From UBA6107 sp964459385 (GTDB lineage Bacteria; Chloroflexota; Anaerolineae; Anaerolineales; Anaerolineaceae), in the NCBI GenBank assembly GCA_964459385.1, contig CAYWLG010000002.1, forward strand, positions 186,001 through 250,000: DNA of 64,000 nucleotides. The letters run 5' to 3'. This document shows, piece after piece, positions 7,830 to 16,282 of this stretch (the first letter of the stretch is position 1; the number at the start of each line of letters is the position of its first letter). The position numbers and the translations under genes were made by a program. A model generated the notes under the pieces. That model did not search any database. It worked only from the letters and a program-made list of their open reading frames with translations, and was not told the origin of the DNA.

Positions 7830-8888
7830 ATGAATACAACCAAGATCTCTTTTTTCCGTGAGAATCGCAGCGTATGGATCGTGCTGCTGACCTTTCTGGC
7901 TTTACCCTTTGTGGTTGGCCTGCTGGAAGGCTCCTCACCGGCAGATGTATGGCTGAACGCCGGCAGCATTTCAAAATTTATCGAAGGGCTGATCATCGAA
8001 ATCTTCATTCTGGCACTCTTCGCGCTCAGTTATGATCTGCTTTTTGGGGTGACAGGGTTGCTCTCTTTTGGTCATTCGATGTTCTTTGCCGTTTCGGCTT
8101 ACCTGACCGGCATTGCCATCAAGTCTTTTCACCTGCCTTTCTGGGCGGTGCTGGGGCTGGTGCTGCTGGCCGGAATTGTGCAGGCGCTGCTCTTCGGGCT
8201 GGTGCTGCCGCGCATCAAGGGAATCACCTTTGCGCTGGTCTCGCTGGGTATGGCTTCGGTGTTTCACATCGTGGTCATGTCGAGCGACTTCGGTAAATAC
8301 ACCGGCGCTGACGTGGGCTTGCAGGGGGTGATCGTGCCGGCCTTCATCAACCCCTCCGATCAGCGGCTGCGTTTTTACATCATCACCCTGGTGGTTCTGC
8401 TGGGGTTCTTCCTGCTCTACAAACGTTTCGTCAACTCGCCTACGGGCCATGTGTGCGTGGCCATCCGCGAAAATGAGAATCGGGCGCGCATGCTGGGGTA
8501 TAACACCACCCTCTTCAAGCTGGTGGTCCTGCTGGTTTCTTCCGTCACGGCGGCCATCGCCGGCATGCTGCACGCGCTCTACCAGCCCATCATCAGTCCG
8601 CATATCGCCGACCTGGGCTACACGGTCACCGCGCTACTCATCGTGCTGATCGGTGGGGTGGGCACGCTGAACGGTGCGCTGGTGGGTGCCTTTGTGTACC
8701 GTTTTCTGGATTATGGCCTGCGTCGCCTCATCGGTGAGTCGGCCAGCTTCATCACCGGTGCCATCTACGTGGCCTTTGTGCTTTTCATCCCGTATGGCAT
8801 TGTGGGCACCTGGCAGCTAAAGAGACTGGACTGGAAGAACGGCTGGCAGCAATTAATGCAGCGCTTCAGGAAAAGCGTCAGTAAATAA
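7830..8888 (+). CDS. livM: Branched-chain-type ABC permease (LivM-like)
   Basis: 352 residues, normal LivM length, with about eight to ten hydrophobic segments. Typical LivM stretches are visible: F-A-L-S-Y-D-L-L-F-G-V-T-G-L-L-S-F-G-H, A-I-R-E-N-E-N-R-A-R-M-L-G-Y as the ATPase-coupling helix, and G-G-V-G-T-L-N-G-A-L-V-G-A near the end. It is the second membrane half of the importer and starts three bases after livH. The operon ends just after it at a strong terminator. Confidence 0.93.
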   Translation: MNTTKISFFRENRSVWIVLLTFLALPFVVGLLEGSSPADVWLNAGSISKFIEGLIIEIFILALFALSYDLLFGVTGLLSFGHSMFFAVSAYLTGIAIKSFHLPFWAVLGLVLLAGIVQALLFGLVLPRIKGITFALVSLGMASVFHIVVMSSDFGKYTGADVGLQGVIVPAFINPSDQRLRFYIITLVVLLGFFLLYKRFVNSPTGHVCVAIRENENRARMLGYNTTLFKLVVLLVSSVTAAIAGMLHALYQPIISPHIADLGYTVTALLIVLIGGVGTLNGALVGAFVYRFLDYGLRRLIGESASFITGAIYVAFVLFIPYGIVGTWQLKRLDWKNGWQQLMQRFRKSVSK

Positions 8889-8894
8889 CTATTG

Positions 8895-8927
8895 CGGCGG
8901 CTCGTCTGAGCCGCCGTTTTTTATTTT
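8895..8927 (+). terminator. Intrinsic terminator of the Liv operon
   Basis: The nine-base arms CGGCGGCTC (8895-8903) and GAGCCGCCG (8908-8916) flank a GTCT loop, followed by TTTTTTATTTT. It lies seven bases after the livM-like stop and ends in the convergent regulator gene's final codons. Confidence 0.9.
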
Positions 8928-11900
8928 GTCAGCAGTTTGTAGAGCGCATCGCTCTCAGGGGAGGGGGAGACATCCAACTCTTTACGGAGCTGGTTGGTGA
9001 GCCGTTTGTAAATGGTGTGCACAATGGAACGGTTGCCGCCGGCAGCGTGAGCGCGCATCAAGAGGCGGTAAGCCCCCTCACTGCAGGCATCCACCTGCAG
9101 CATGGCGTGACCGATTTGGATCACCTCATCGTAGTTTTGCGCATCAAAGCGAATCTCTGCCAGGCGTTCGGCCGTGTTCAAATAGAGGTCGCGCAGGCGA
9201 TCGCGTTCCTGCAAAATGCGCGGATCATCAAAATTGTCGTTGAGGTAATCGCCGTTGTAAATCTCAAGCGCGTCGGCCATCTTTTCGGGGTCGTTCGAGC
9301 CAGCCAGGCGCTCAAAATCGTCGCTATCGACCACGATTTCGGCGGCCGGGTTGATGCCATAAAGAGCGTCGCGGCGGCTGATGAAGAAGGGCTGGGCCCC
9401 CTGTTCGCGCACCGGTTCGAGGGCGCGATTGAGGGCATTCATGGCCACCTTGAAGTTTTGGGCATTGCTCTCGTTATCCAGCAGGGGCCAGAGCTGGGTA
9501 GCCATGGATTCGCGTGCGAACCATTTGCCGCGCCGGCTCAGTAAAAACTGGAAGAGCTGTTTGGCTTTTTCGCGCTGCCAGTCTTTGGGGGTGATGAGCT
9601 CACGGCCACGGTAGGCTTCAAAGGGTCCAAGGGTGCGTATTGCCAATCGATATCCCGGGTGTTCGTCGCTGGTGAAAATTTTTTGCTTGCGCAGCACGGC
9701 TGTGATCCATTCCGGTTCGATCCCCTGACGCAGGGCCTCGATCAGGATGGGGAAGTAGATCTGGCGGTCGGGGTGGGCCAGAAAGGAATTGTGTAAAAAG
9801 AGAAAATCCTGCTTCAGGGTCTTCATGCGTGTGGCGAGGGTGGCAAAGGCCTTGAGGGCCTCTTTTTTTGCTCCCTGACGCCACTGATCGACCACCAGAG
9901 CCATTTCTACGGCCGATTCACCAAACAGATCGCCTACCTGCTGAAATTCTGCACGCGCCTGAATGAGCGTTGCCTGTGACTGATCAAATTCACCGGCCAG
10001 TCCCATCGAGATGGCGTGGGTGGTGTGAATGAGCCCGACAAACCAGATGTCGCCTGATTGAACGGCAATCTCCACTGCCTGACGGGCATAAGGATAGGTT
10101 TCGTTCAGTTGGTCGTGGTAGCCATAATAACGGGTCAGACCCCAGAGTGGTTCCACCTGCACGCGCATGACGTTAAAAGGCCGTACCAGCTCGATGGAAC
10201 GCTGATAGAGGGCCACGGCGCGCTGATTGTGTTTTTCCTGCCAGGGAGTTTGAGGGCGAATCTGGTAGGCGTGCCCCAGTCGCATGTACCCCACTGCCTC
10301 AACGAAGGGGGCTTCCAACTGCCGACCGGTCTGGATGCCCTGCTGGGCGTACTTTTCGGCTTCGGCCGGGTTGCCGATCATGGCTTCGATCAAAGAGAGC
10401 AGCAGCGGCATCTCGCGGTGAAAACGCGGCGGGCGCTTGAGCATGGAATCGTCTTCCAGACGGTGCGAAGAGAGGATGATCTGTTTGCCTTCTTCGAGGC
10501 GCCCGGTGCGCAAATAAGCGCGTGCTTCGAGGTAAATATCGTTGGGGTCGTTTTCGGTGCGCAGAAAATGGGCTTCCTGGTGCAGCGCCTGGGCTTCGTC
10601 GGGGCTGCCCAGGTTGAGCTTGTTCTCGGCCAGTTGATCGAGCAGATCGGCCACCTCATTGGGGTGCTCCTGCGGTTCGAGCAGGGAGATGGCTTCTTCG
10701 AGCAGATTGGAAGCGCGTAAGGGACGGACTGAATCGAGATACACCTGAGCCTGGCTGCACAGGGCACGGCTGCGGCCAACGGCATCTTGCTGGTCAAAGT
10801 AGATGCGCTCGGCTTTGCCATACCAGTTCACCGCCTCGTCAAAATTCGAGCGCAGACGCAGCACATCGCCCATCAACAGGCTCAAATGAGGGTGCTGGTG
10901 CAGCACTTGAGGATCCAGAGATTCGATCCAGGTGGAGAGGGTGGGCAGGCGGCCCAATTGCAGCATTTTTTGGCCGATCTCTTCGATGATGTTGGCAGCA
11001 GCGGCGCTATCCCCGCAGGCAAAGAGGTGATAAACCGCCTCTTCGGGGTTACCGTGCTCAAAGAAGTAATCGGCGGCCCGGCGGTGAAACTGCAGCAAAG
11101 TTTCAGGCTCTTTTTGCAGTTGATTTTGCAGGAACTCATGAAAGAGGCGCTGGTAACGGAAGTTCTGATCATCGGTGGTCGAGATGAACAAATTGTGGTC
11201 GAGCAACTGTTGCAAAAATTGCGCGCTGGTGCTGATCTGTAAGACCGCGTTGCAGCTCTCCTCGCTCATCTGGCGCAGGGTGGAACTGCCGATCAAAAAG
11301 CGCTGGATCCCTTCCGGCTGGCGCATGAGCACCTCTTGACCGAGATAGTTGAACACCTCGGCCATCTCTGTGGGTGCTTCGGCCAAAATGCGCTCGATCT
11401 GGCGTGAGCGGCTGTTCATCAGGCGCTGCCAGACCATCTGCAGGGCAATGATCCAGCCATCGGTATAGGCGTTGAGCGTGTGCGCCTGGGTGGCGCTGAT
11501 GGGGAACTGGTAATACGAATTAAAGAGATTGAATATCTCTTCTTCATTTAATAAAAGATCTTTTTGGTCAATGGTTAGTACGTTGCCTTTGACACGCCAG
11601 CGTACAAAAGCGGGGGTCTCGGGCACCTGGCGGCTGGAGATGGCAAAGTGCAGGGCAGGGGGACGGTTCTCGATGAACTGTTCCACCAGGTTGGTGATTT
11701 CCTGCACATCGGCCACCAGGTTGTAATCATCCAGCACCAGAATGGCCTCCTGATCAAACTCATAGGTCAGTTGGTTTATCAATGTGGTGAGCACCGATTG
11801 GGCTGCAATCCAGCCGTCATGCTCCAGACGATCCAGCAGAACGTCTTCTTCGGGGTAGAAGGCACTGATCAGATGGGCGATGAAGAGCAGGGGATCACGG

Positions 11901-12118
11901 TCGGTTTCGGTGATGTTGTACCAGAAACGCCGCGAGAAGTTTCCGCTCAGTTCCAGCAGCGAGGTGGTCTTGCCATACCCCGTGCCGGCATGGATGAGCG
12001 TGAGCGGATATTCGGGCGCCGTATTAAGTTTTTCTTGCAAGCGGGTACGGTGAAAGATTCCGCGGTGCACACCGGGTGCCACAAGTTTGCTATGGATGAC
12101 CATCTCTTTAAGCGGCAT
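8921..12118 (-). CDS. Large STAND-ATPase/BTAD transcriptional activator
   Basis: 1065 residues. The N-terminal third is a MalT-like NTPase: Walker A A-G-T-G-Y-G-K-T-T-S-L near residue 43 and Walker B-like A-I-L-V-L-D-D-Y-N near 120. The middle is rich in TPR-like helical repeats. The C-terminal 250 residues begin L-G-P-F-E-A-Y-R-G-R-E-L and continue as an OmpR-type winged helix plus BTAD domain, as in SARP/AfsR regulators. So the DNA-binding part is at the C-terminus, and there is no LuxR helix-turn-helix. It should sense a ligand through the NTPase/TPR part. The ATG at 12118 is divergent from the UbiA-cydAB operon, its most likely target. Confidence 0.88.
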   Translation of the reverse strand: MPLKEMVIHSKLVAPGVHRGIFHRTRLQEKLNTAPEYPLTLIHAGTGYGKTTSLLELSGNFSRRFWYNITETDRDPLLFIAHLISAFYPEEDVLLDRLEHDGWIAAQSVLTTLINQLTYEFDQEAILVLDDYNLVADVQEITNLVEQFIENRPPALHFAISSRQVPETPAFVRWRVKGNVLTIDQKDLLLNEEEIFNLFNSYYQFPISATQAHTLNAYTDGWIIALQMVWQRLMNSRSRQIERILAEAPTEMAEVFNYLGQEVLMRQPEGIQRFLIGSSTLRQMSEESCNAVLQISTSAQFLQQLLDHNLFISTTDDQNFRYQRLFHEFLQNQLQKEPETLLQFHRRAADYFFEHGNPEEAVYHLFACGDSAAAANIIEEIGQKMLQLGRLPTLSTWIESLDPQVLHQHPHLSLLMGDVLRLRSNFDEAVNWYGKAERIYFDQQDAVGRSRALCSQAQVYLDSVRPLRASNLLEEAISLLEPQEHPNEVADLLDQLAENKLNLGSPDEAQALHQEAHFLRTENDPNDIYLEARAYLRTGRLEEGKQIILSSHRLEDDSMLKRPPRFHREMPLLLSLIEAMIGNPAEAEKYAQQGIQTGRQLEAPFVEAVGYMRLGHAYQIRPQTPWQEKHNQRAVALYQRSIELVRPFNVMRVQVEPLWGLTRYYGYHDQLNETYPYARQAVEIAVQSGDIWFVGLIHTTHAISMGLAGEFDQSQATLIQARAEFQQVGDLFGESAVEMALVVDQWRQGAKKEALKAFATLATRMKTLKQDFLFLHNSFLAHPDRQIYFPILIEALRQGIEPEWITAVLRKQKIFTSDEHPGYRLAIRTLGPFEAYRGRELITPKDWQREKAKQLFQFLLSRRGKWFARESMATQLWPLLDNESNAQNFKVAMNALNRALEPVREQGAQPFFISRRDALYGINPAAEIVVDSDDFERLAGSNDPEKMADALEIYNGDYLNDNFDDPRILQERDRLRDLYLNTAERLAEIRFDAQNYDEVIQIGHAMLQVDACSEGAYRLLMRAHAAGGNRSIVHTIYKRLTNQLRKELDVSPSPESDALYKLLTK

Positions 12119-12216
12119 GGATTTATTTTACCCGAAAGTCGGGCAAAGCACTTGCAGTCGGCACTTTTATATGGATAATGAGAAAATGTGATAAAAAAGA
12201 AGAGTCTTTAAAACGA

Positions 12217-12260
12217 AGCGAAATGGAGCGAAATCTGTTAAAGTTAATACAGTTTCGCTC
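12217..12260. promoter_or_regulatory. Direct and inverted AGCGAAAT repeats in the divergent gap
   Basis: AGCGAAAT occurs at 12217-12224 and again at 12227-12234, a 10-base period. A near-complementary copy, CAGTTTCGCTC (12250-12260), follows, so the second copy can also form a stem with it. The site lies between the STAND/BTAD gene and the UbiA gene. SARP-type regulators bind short direct repeats about one helical turn apart, which makes this a plausible operator. Confidence 0.4.
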
Positions 12261-12319
12261 GCATTTATGCAACACAATTTTTGGTTATTGTCTTTATTCA
12301 TTACGATTGGGAGGGTTCC

Positions 12320-13360
12320 ATGAAAATCAATTTTGCCATGTGGAAGCAAGCGCTTTCCTCATTGGTCAAGATGGATTCTGTTGAAGAGTGGGGGAAACTG
12401 GATGTGGTTTCAAAATGGTTGATCGCCACGCGTTCGGGGGTGACGATCGTGACGCTCTACACCTGTGCCATCGGTGGCATTCTGGCCTGGCGGGATGGCT
12501 TTGTGCATATCATCCCCTGGATCATTATCACCGTGGGGCTTTTCATCGCGCACGGAACCAACAACCTGCTCAACGATTACACCGATTTCTCGCGCGGCAT
12601 AGACAATGTGAGTTATTTCCGCACCCAGTACGGTGTGCATCCGCTGGTGCAGGGCTTCTGGACCAAAAAGCAGCAGTTAACCTGGTTTGCGATCAGCGGC
12701 ACTTTGGCCGTTCTTTCAGGTGTTTTTGCGCTGATCTACACCCATTTTTCGCTTCAAGTGATCCTGCTTTTCTTGTTTGGGGCATTGGTGTTGCTTTTTT
12801 ACACCTGGCCGCTCAAACACATTGGCTTGGGGGAGCTGTGCATCTTTTTGATCTGGGGCCCCATCATGGCTGCCGGGGTCTATCTGGTGATGGCCAGAGG
12901 GATGGTGGATTCGGTTTGGCCTGCTGCGCTGGCGGCGGTGCCTTTTGGGCTCAGCGTTGTCAGCATCAACATTGGCAAACATATCGATAAGTCGGCCGAA
13001 GACCGCGTGAAAAAGGTGGGCACCTTGCCGGTCATCATTGGCGAAAAGGCGGCCCGCTATGTTAACATGGCCGTCATCGTGCTGATCTATCTGGTCATTC
13101 TCTATCTGGTGTTCGTGACCCGCTACTTCACGCCCGTCTTGCTGATCGTTTTTCTGGCCGGCAAACGTGCCCTTTATGCAGTGGGCGTGCACACCAAACC
13201 ACGACCGACCGAGCCGCCCAAAGAATGGCCGGCCTGGCCCACCTGGTTCGCCGGGTTTGCTTTTTACCACAACCGTTTGTTCAGTAATTTGTTATTATTA
13301 GGCATGATCGTGGATGTTGTTCTCAGGCTCACTCTGCCCGGTTTTTGGCCGGTCAGATAA
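12320..13360 (+). CDS. UbiA-family prenyltransferase (possibly MenA-like)
   Basis: 346 residues with about eight to nine membrane segments. The first Asp-rich motif is N-N-L-L-N-D-Y-T-D-F-S-R-G-I-D-N; the second is looser, N-I-G-K-H-I-D-K-S-A-E-D-R, then V-G-T-L-P-V-I-I-G. UbiA enzymes attach a prenyl chain to an aromatic acceptor in the membrane. Placement 26 bases before cydAB suggests quinone synthesis for the oxidase, but a MenA assignment is inference: the second motif departs from the usual form and heme, chlorophyll or lipid acceptors are possible. The ATG at 12320 follows GGGAGGG; an in-frame start at 12281 lacks one. Confidence 0.8.
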   Translation: MKINFAMWKQALSSLVKMDSVEEWGKLDVVSKWLIATRSGVTIVTLYTCAIGGILAWRDGFVHIIPWIIITVGLFIAHGTNNLLNDYTDFSRGIDNVSYFRTQYGVHPLVQGFWTKKQQLTWFAISGTLAVLSGVFALIYTHFSLQVILLFLFGALVLLFYTWPLKHIGLGELCIFLIWGPIMAAGVYLVMARGMVDSVWPAALAAVPFGLSVVSINIGKHIDKSAEDRVKKVGTLPVIIGEKAARYVNMAVIVLIYLVILYLVFVTRYFTPVLLIVFLAGKRALYAVGVHTKPRPTEPPKEWPAWPTWFAGFAFYHNRLFSNLLLLGMIVDVVLRLTLPGFWPVR

Positions 13361-13386
13361 TTTCGTAAGCAGAAGGAGCAGTTTTT

Positions 13387-14775
13387 ATGGATATCGTTTT
13401 ATTGTCCAGGTGGCAGTTTGCGCTTACTACCATCTACCACTTTTTCTTTGTGCCGCTCACCCTGGGGCTGGGCGTTTTCGTGGCCGTGCTCGAAACCATG
13501 TACGTTCGCAACGGCGACCCCGAATACAAGCGCCTGACCAGATTCTGGGGCAAGCTCTTCATGATCAACTACGCTATGGGCGTGGTGACCGGGCTGGTGA
13601 TGGAGTTCCAGTTTGGCATGAACTGGTCTGAATATTCCCGCTTTGTGGGGGATATTTTTGGCGCACCGCTTGCCATTGAGGCCCTGTTGGCGTTCTTCCT
13701 CGAATCCACCTTTTTGGGCGTGTGGATCTTCGGCTGGGAGAGACTTTCCAAACGGCTGCACGTGACGGTGATGTGGCTGGTCTCGATCGGCAGCATTTTG
13801 AGCGCCTTCTTCATCCTGGCCGCCAATGGCTTTATGCAGCATCCGGTTGGTTTTGTGGTCAACAACGGGCGCGCCGAGATGATCGATTTTCTGGCCCTGG
13901 TGACCAACCCCCGTGCCTGGTATCTCTTCTTGCACACCGTTTCCTCCGGTCTGGTCACGGCCAGCTTCTTTGTGCTGGGGTTCAGTGCCTACCATCTGCT
14001 GCGCGAGAAAGACAGCCGTGCTTTTCAGGTCAGCTTCAGGCTGGCCGCCATTGTGGGCTTTTTTGCCACCCTGGCCGTCATTGGCACGGGTGATACACAG
14101 GGGCGTTATTTGAAAGATGTGCAGCCCATGGCTGCCGCAGCCTCTGAGGCACATTATGAGACGCAGGATCCGGCCGATTTTGTGCTCATCGCCGGTTTCG
14201 ATAACGGCGGTCGCAGCATGACCTGGAATCTGACAATCCCCAAGGCACTGAGCATGCTCTATTACCTTAAGCCCAGTGGCGAGGTTGTCGGCATCAACCA
14301 GGTGCAGGCGGAGTACACCGCAAAATACGGCCCCGATAATTATGTGCCGCTGGTGGCACTGGATTTCTGGACCTTCAGGATCATGGTCGGTCTGGGCTTT
14401 TTGATGCTCTTGATCACCTTTGTGGTATGGATCTTTGCCGGCAAGAAATACCCGGATAAGTGGAAATGGCTCTTGAAGATCATGCCCATTGCGATCTTCT
14501 TCCCCTATCTGGCCAATACCGCCGGATGGATCCTGACCGAAACGGCCCGGCAGCCCTGGGTGGTGACGGGTCTGATCAAGACCAAAGACGCCATCAGCCC
14601 CAACCTGACGGTGGGCAGTGTGTTGGTCAGCCTGGTGGGATTTGTGGTTGTCTACGCCGTGCTGATGGGCGCTGATCTCTTCCTGCTGGTTAAAAACGCC
14701 AAAGCTGGCCTGGCCGCCGCAGAGGTCGATTCGGTGCCGGTAGAAATTGCAGAAACGTCAGGAGGGAAACAATGA
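13387..14775 (+). CDS. cydA: Cytochrome bd oxidase subunit I
   Basis: 462 residues. CydA binds heme b558, b595 and d and oxidises quinol while reducing oxygen. Visible are the heme ligand His18 in I-Y-H-F-F-F-V-P-L-T-L-G-L, the block F-G-A-P-L-A-I-E-A-L-L-A-F-F-L-E with the conserved glutamates, R-I-M-V-G-L-G with the Met ligand, and G-W-I-L-T-E-T-A-R-Q-P-W. The Q-loop region after M-A-A-A-A-S-E is short, as in the short-loop subgroup common outside proteobacteria. AGAAGGAG precedes the ATG. The stop overlaps cydB by four bases. Confidence 0.96.
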   Translation: MDIVLLSRWQFALTTIYHFFFVPLTLGLGVFVAVLETMYVRNGDPEYKRLTRFWGKLFMINYAMGVVTGLVMEFQFGMNWSEYSRFVGDIFGAPLAIEALLAFFLESTFLGVWIFGWERLSKRLHVTVMWLVSIGSILSAFFILAANGFMQHPVGFVVNNGRAEMIDFLALVTNPRAWYLFLHTVSSGLVTASFFVLGFSAYHLLREKDSRAFQVSFRLAAIVGFFATLAVIGTGDTQGRYLKDVQPMAAAASEAHYETQDPADFVLIAGFDNGGRSMTWNLTIPKALSMLYYLKPSGEVVGINQVQAEYTAKYGPDNYVPLVALDFWTFRIMVGLGFLMLLITFVVWIFAGKKYPDKWKWLLKIMPIAIFFPYLANTAGWILTETARQPWVVTGLIKTKDAISPNLTVGSVLVSLVGFVVVYAVLMGADLFLLVKNAKAGLAAAEVDSVPVEIAETSGGKQ

Positions 14776-15785
14776 ACCTCAATATCCTCTGGTTTGTTCT
14801 GGTTGCCGTTCTCTATGTCGGCTTCTTCTTCCTCGAAGGCTTTGACTTTGGCGTAGGCATGCTGCTGCCATTCCTCGGCAAGAAAGATGAAGAGCGCCGC
14901 GCCGTCATTAATACCATCGGCCCGCACTGGGATGCCAACGAGGTTTGGCTGATCACTGCCGGCGGCGCCACCTTTGCAGCTTTTCCCAACTGGTACGCCA
15001 CTATGTTCAGCGGCTTTTACATCGGCTTGTTCCTGCTGCTGATGGTGCTCATCTTCCGCGGCGTGGCTTTTGAATTCCGCAGCAAGATCGGCACCCCCAA
15101 ATGGCGCGGCACCTGGGATTGGGCCATCGCGCTCAGCAGCCTGCTGGCGCCTTTTTTGCTGGGGGTGGTCTTCACCAATCTGGTGCGTGGCGTGCCCATT
15201 AACGGCAGCCAGATCTACACGGGCACCTTCTTTACCCTGTTGAACCCGCTCAGCCTGCTTGGCGGGTTGGCCCTGGCCTTGATCTCACTCCTGCACGGTG
15301 CCAACTTCTTAAGCCTCAAACTGAGCGATGCCCTGCATGAGCGTGCCGCCAAGGCCGCCAGAACGGCCTGGGTTGCGGCGCTGGTAGCCGCAGCCGCTTA
15401 CCTGGGGATCGTGCTGAGCGTTCCGGCCTTTGCCTCCAAGGGCTTCCTGGGCCTGATCGCCCCGATCTTGGCCGCACTGGCACTGCTGCTTGCGCGCGTT
15501 TTCATGGCCGGCAAGCGTGAAGGTTGGGCCTTCGCCATGAGCGGATTAACCCTGATCTTCGCCGTAGCAGCCCTGTTTGTGGCGCTCTTCCCGAACGTGA
15601 TGATCTCAAGCACGGCGGCAGAACTGAGCTTGACCATCTACAATGCTTCTTCTTCCCCCTATACGCTCAAGGTGATGTCCATCATTGCCTGCGTGATGCT
15701 GCCTATTGTTCTGGCCTATCAGGCCTGGACGTACGTGGTCTTTCGCAAGCGTGTCAAAGCCGATCCCAAGACCCTGACCTATTGA
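14772..15785 (+). CDS. cydB: Cytochrome bd oxidase subunit II
   Basis: 337 residues with about eight to nine membrane segments. The N-terminal G-F-D-F-G-V-G-M-L-L and the block D-A-N-E-V-W-L-I-T-A-G-G, then F-A-A-F-P-N-W-Y-A, are diagnostic of CydB. It forms the heterodimer with CydA; no CydX-like small subunit was seen after it. GGAGGG lies before the ATG. A terminator follows 25 bases after the stop, so the operon is UbiA-cydA-cydB. Confidence 0.95.
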   Translation: MNLNILWFVLVAVLYVGFFFLEGFDFGVGMLLPFLGKKDEERRAVINTIGPHWDANEVWLITAGGATFAAFPNWYATMFSGFYIGLFLLLMVLIFRGVAFEFRSKIGTPKWRGTWDWAIALSSLLAPFLLGVVFTNLVRGVPINGSQIYTGTFFTLLNPLSLLGGLALALISLLHGANFLSLKLSDALHERAAKAARTAWVAALVAAAAYLGIVLSVPAFASKGFLGLIAPILAALALLLARVFMAGKREGWAFAMSGLTLIFAVAALFVALFPNVMISSTAAELSLTIYNASSSPYTLKVMSIIACVMLPIVLAYQAWTYVVFRKRVKADPKTLTY

Positions 15786-15810
15786 TCGGGTAGTTTTTAC
15801 ACCATAAGAA

Positions 15811-15846
15811 AACGCCGCAGAGAGATAATTTTCTGCGGCGTTTTGC
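15811..15846 (+). terminator. Terminator after cydB
   Basis: The 11-base arms AACGCCGCAGA (15811-15821) and TCTGCGGCGTT (15832-15842) flank a short AT-rich loop and run into TTTTGC. The convergent small gene ends three bases beyond it. Confidence 0.85.
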
Positions 15847-15848
15847 TT

Positions 15849-16139
15849 TTATTCTTCTGGCTGTTTCGCCTCTGTGACGTCCTCTTCCAGCGGGGAAAAA
15901 TTCTGTGGCTGTTTCGACCTTCTCTGTTTGATCCAGTGGTAGAAGGCCAGCACGGCGGCAATGGGCCAAAAATGCCACAGCAGGGGCGCGCCGCATTCGG
16001 GGCAGGGCAGAAAGCCCGCGCCGAACAAACCGGCCACCCCCAGCCAGGGTTTGACCAGTTGCCAACGGCCTTTGTTCTTGGCCGCCGGGAGAACAGTGGT
16101 CTGATCGAGCGAGAACCAGAGCTTTTGCTTTTTCTGCAC
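15849..16139 (-). CDS. Small membrane protein with a CPEC motif
   Basis: 96 residues from a GTG start, with AAAGGA eight bases before it. The middle holds two hydrophobic segments (about 30-45 and 52-68) on either side of L-P-C-P-E-C-G-A-P-L-L-W-H, and the C-terminus is acidic. The single C-P-E-C pair suggests metal binding or redox, but I do not recognise the family. The region has overlapping frames on both strands; this one was preferred for its membrane-protein pattern, its ribosome site and its fit between the cydB terminator and the next promoter. Confidence 0.5.
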   Translation of the reverse strand: MQKKQKLWFSLDQTTVLPAAKNKGRWQLVKPWLGVAGLFGAGFLPCPECGAPLLWHFWPIAAVLAFYHWIKQRRSKQPQNFSPLEEDVTEAKQPEE

Positions 16140-16282
16140 CGGTAAAGTCCTTTACTTGATTTTACCCGAAAGCGCGTCATCGTTTTGGGCTGATTTGCCA
16201 AAAAACCCATTTGCAATTTGTTACTAATATTGAAGAAATGCTATATACTTCATCAAATCTACAATTTCTCGGAGGGAATTCC

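Noticed and set aside
7971..8603. 210-residue minus-strand frame opposite livM
   Set aside because: Shadow frame, strongly His/Gln/Arg-biased, with no start signal.
10058..10720. 220-residue plus-strand frame opposite the STAND/BTAD gene
   Set aside because: No start signal or domain; the minus-strand gene has continuous motifs across it.
13399..14154. 251-residue minus-strand frame opposite cydA
   Set aside because: Shadow of a highly conserved gene; composition is His/Gly/Gln-rich and not protein-like.
15797..16216. Longer alternative minus-strand frames around the CPEC gene
   Set aside because: Arg/Lys/Ser-rich without hydrophobic pattern or ribosome site; one runs through the cydB terminator.
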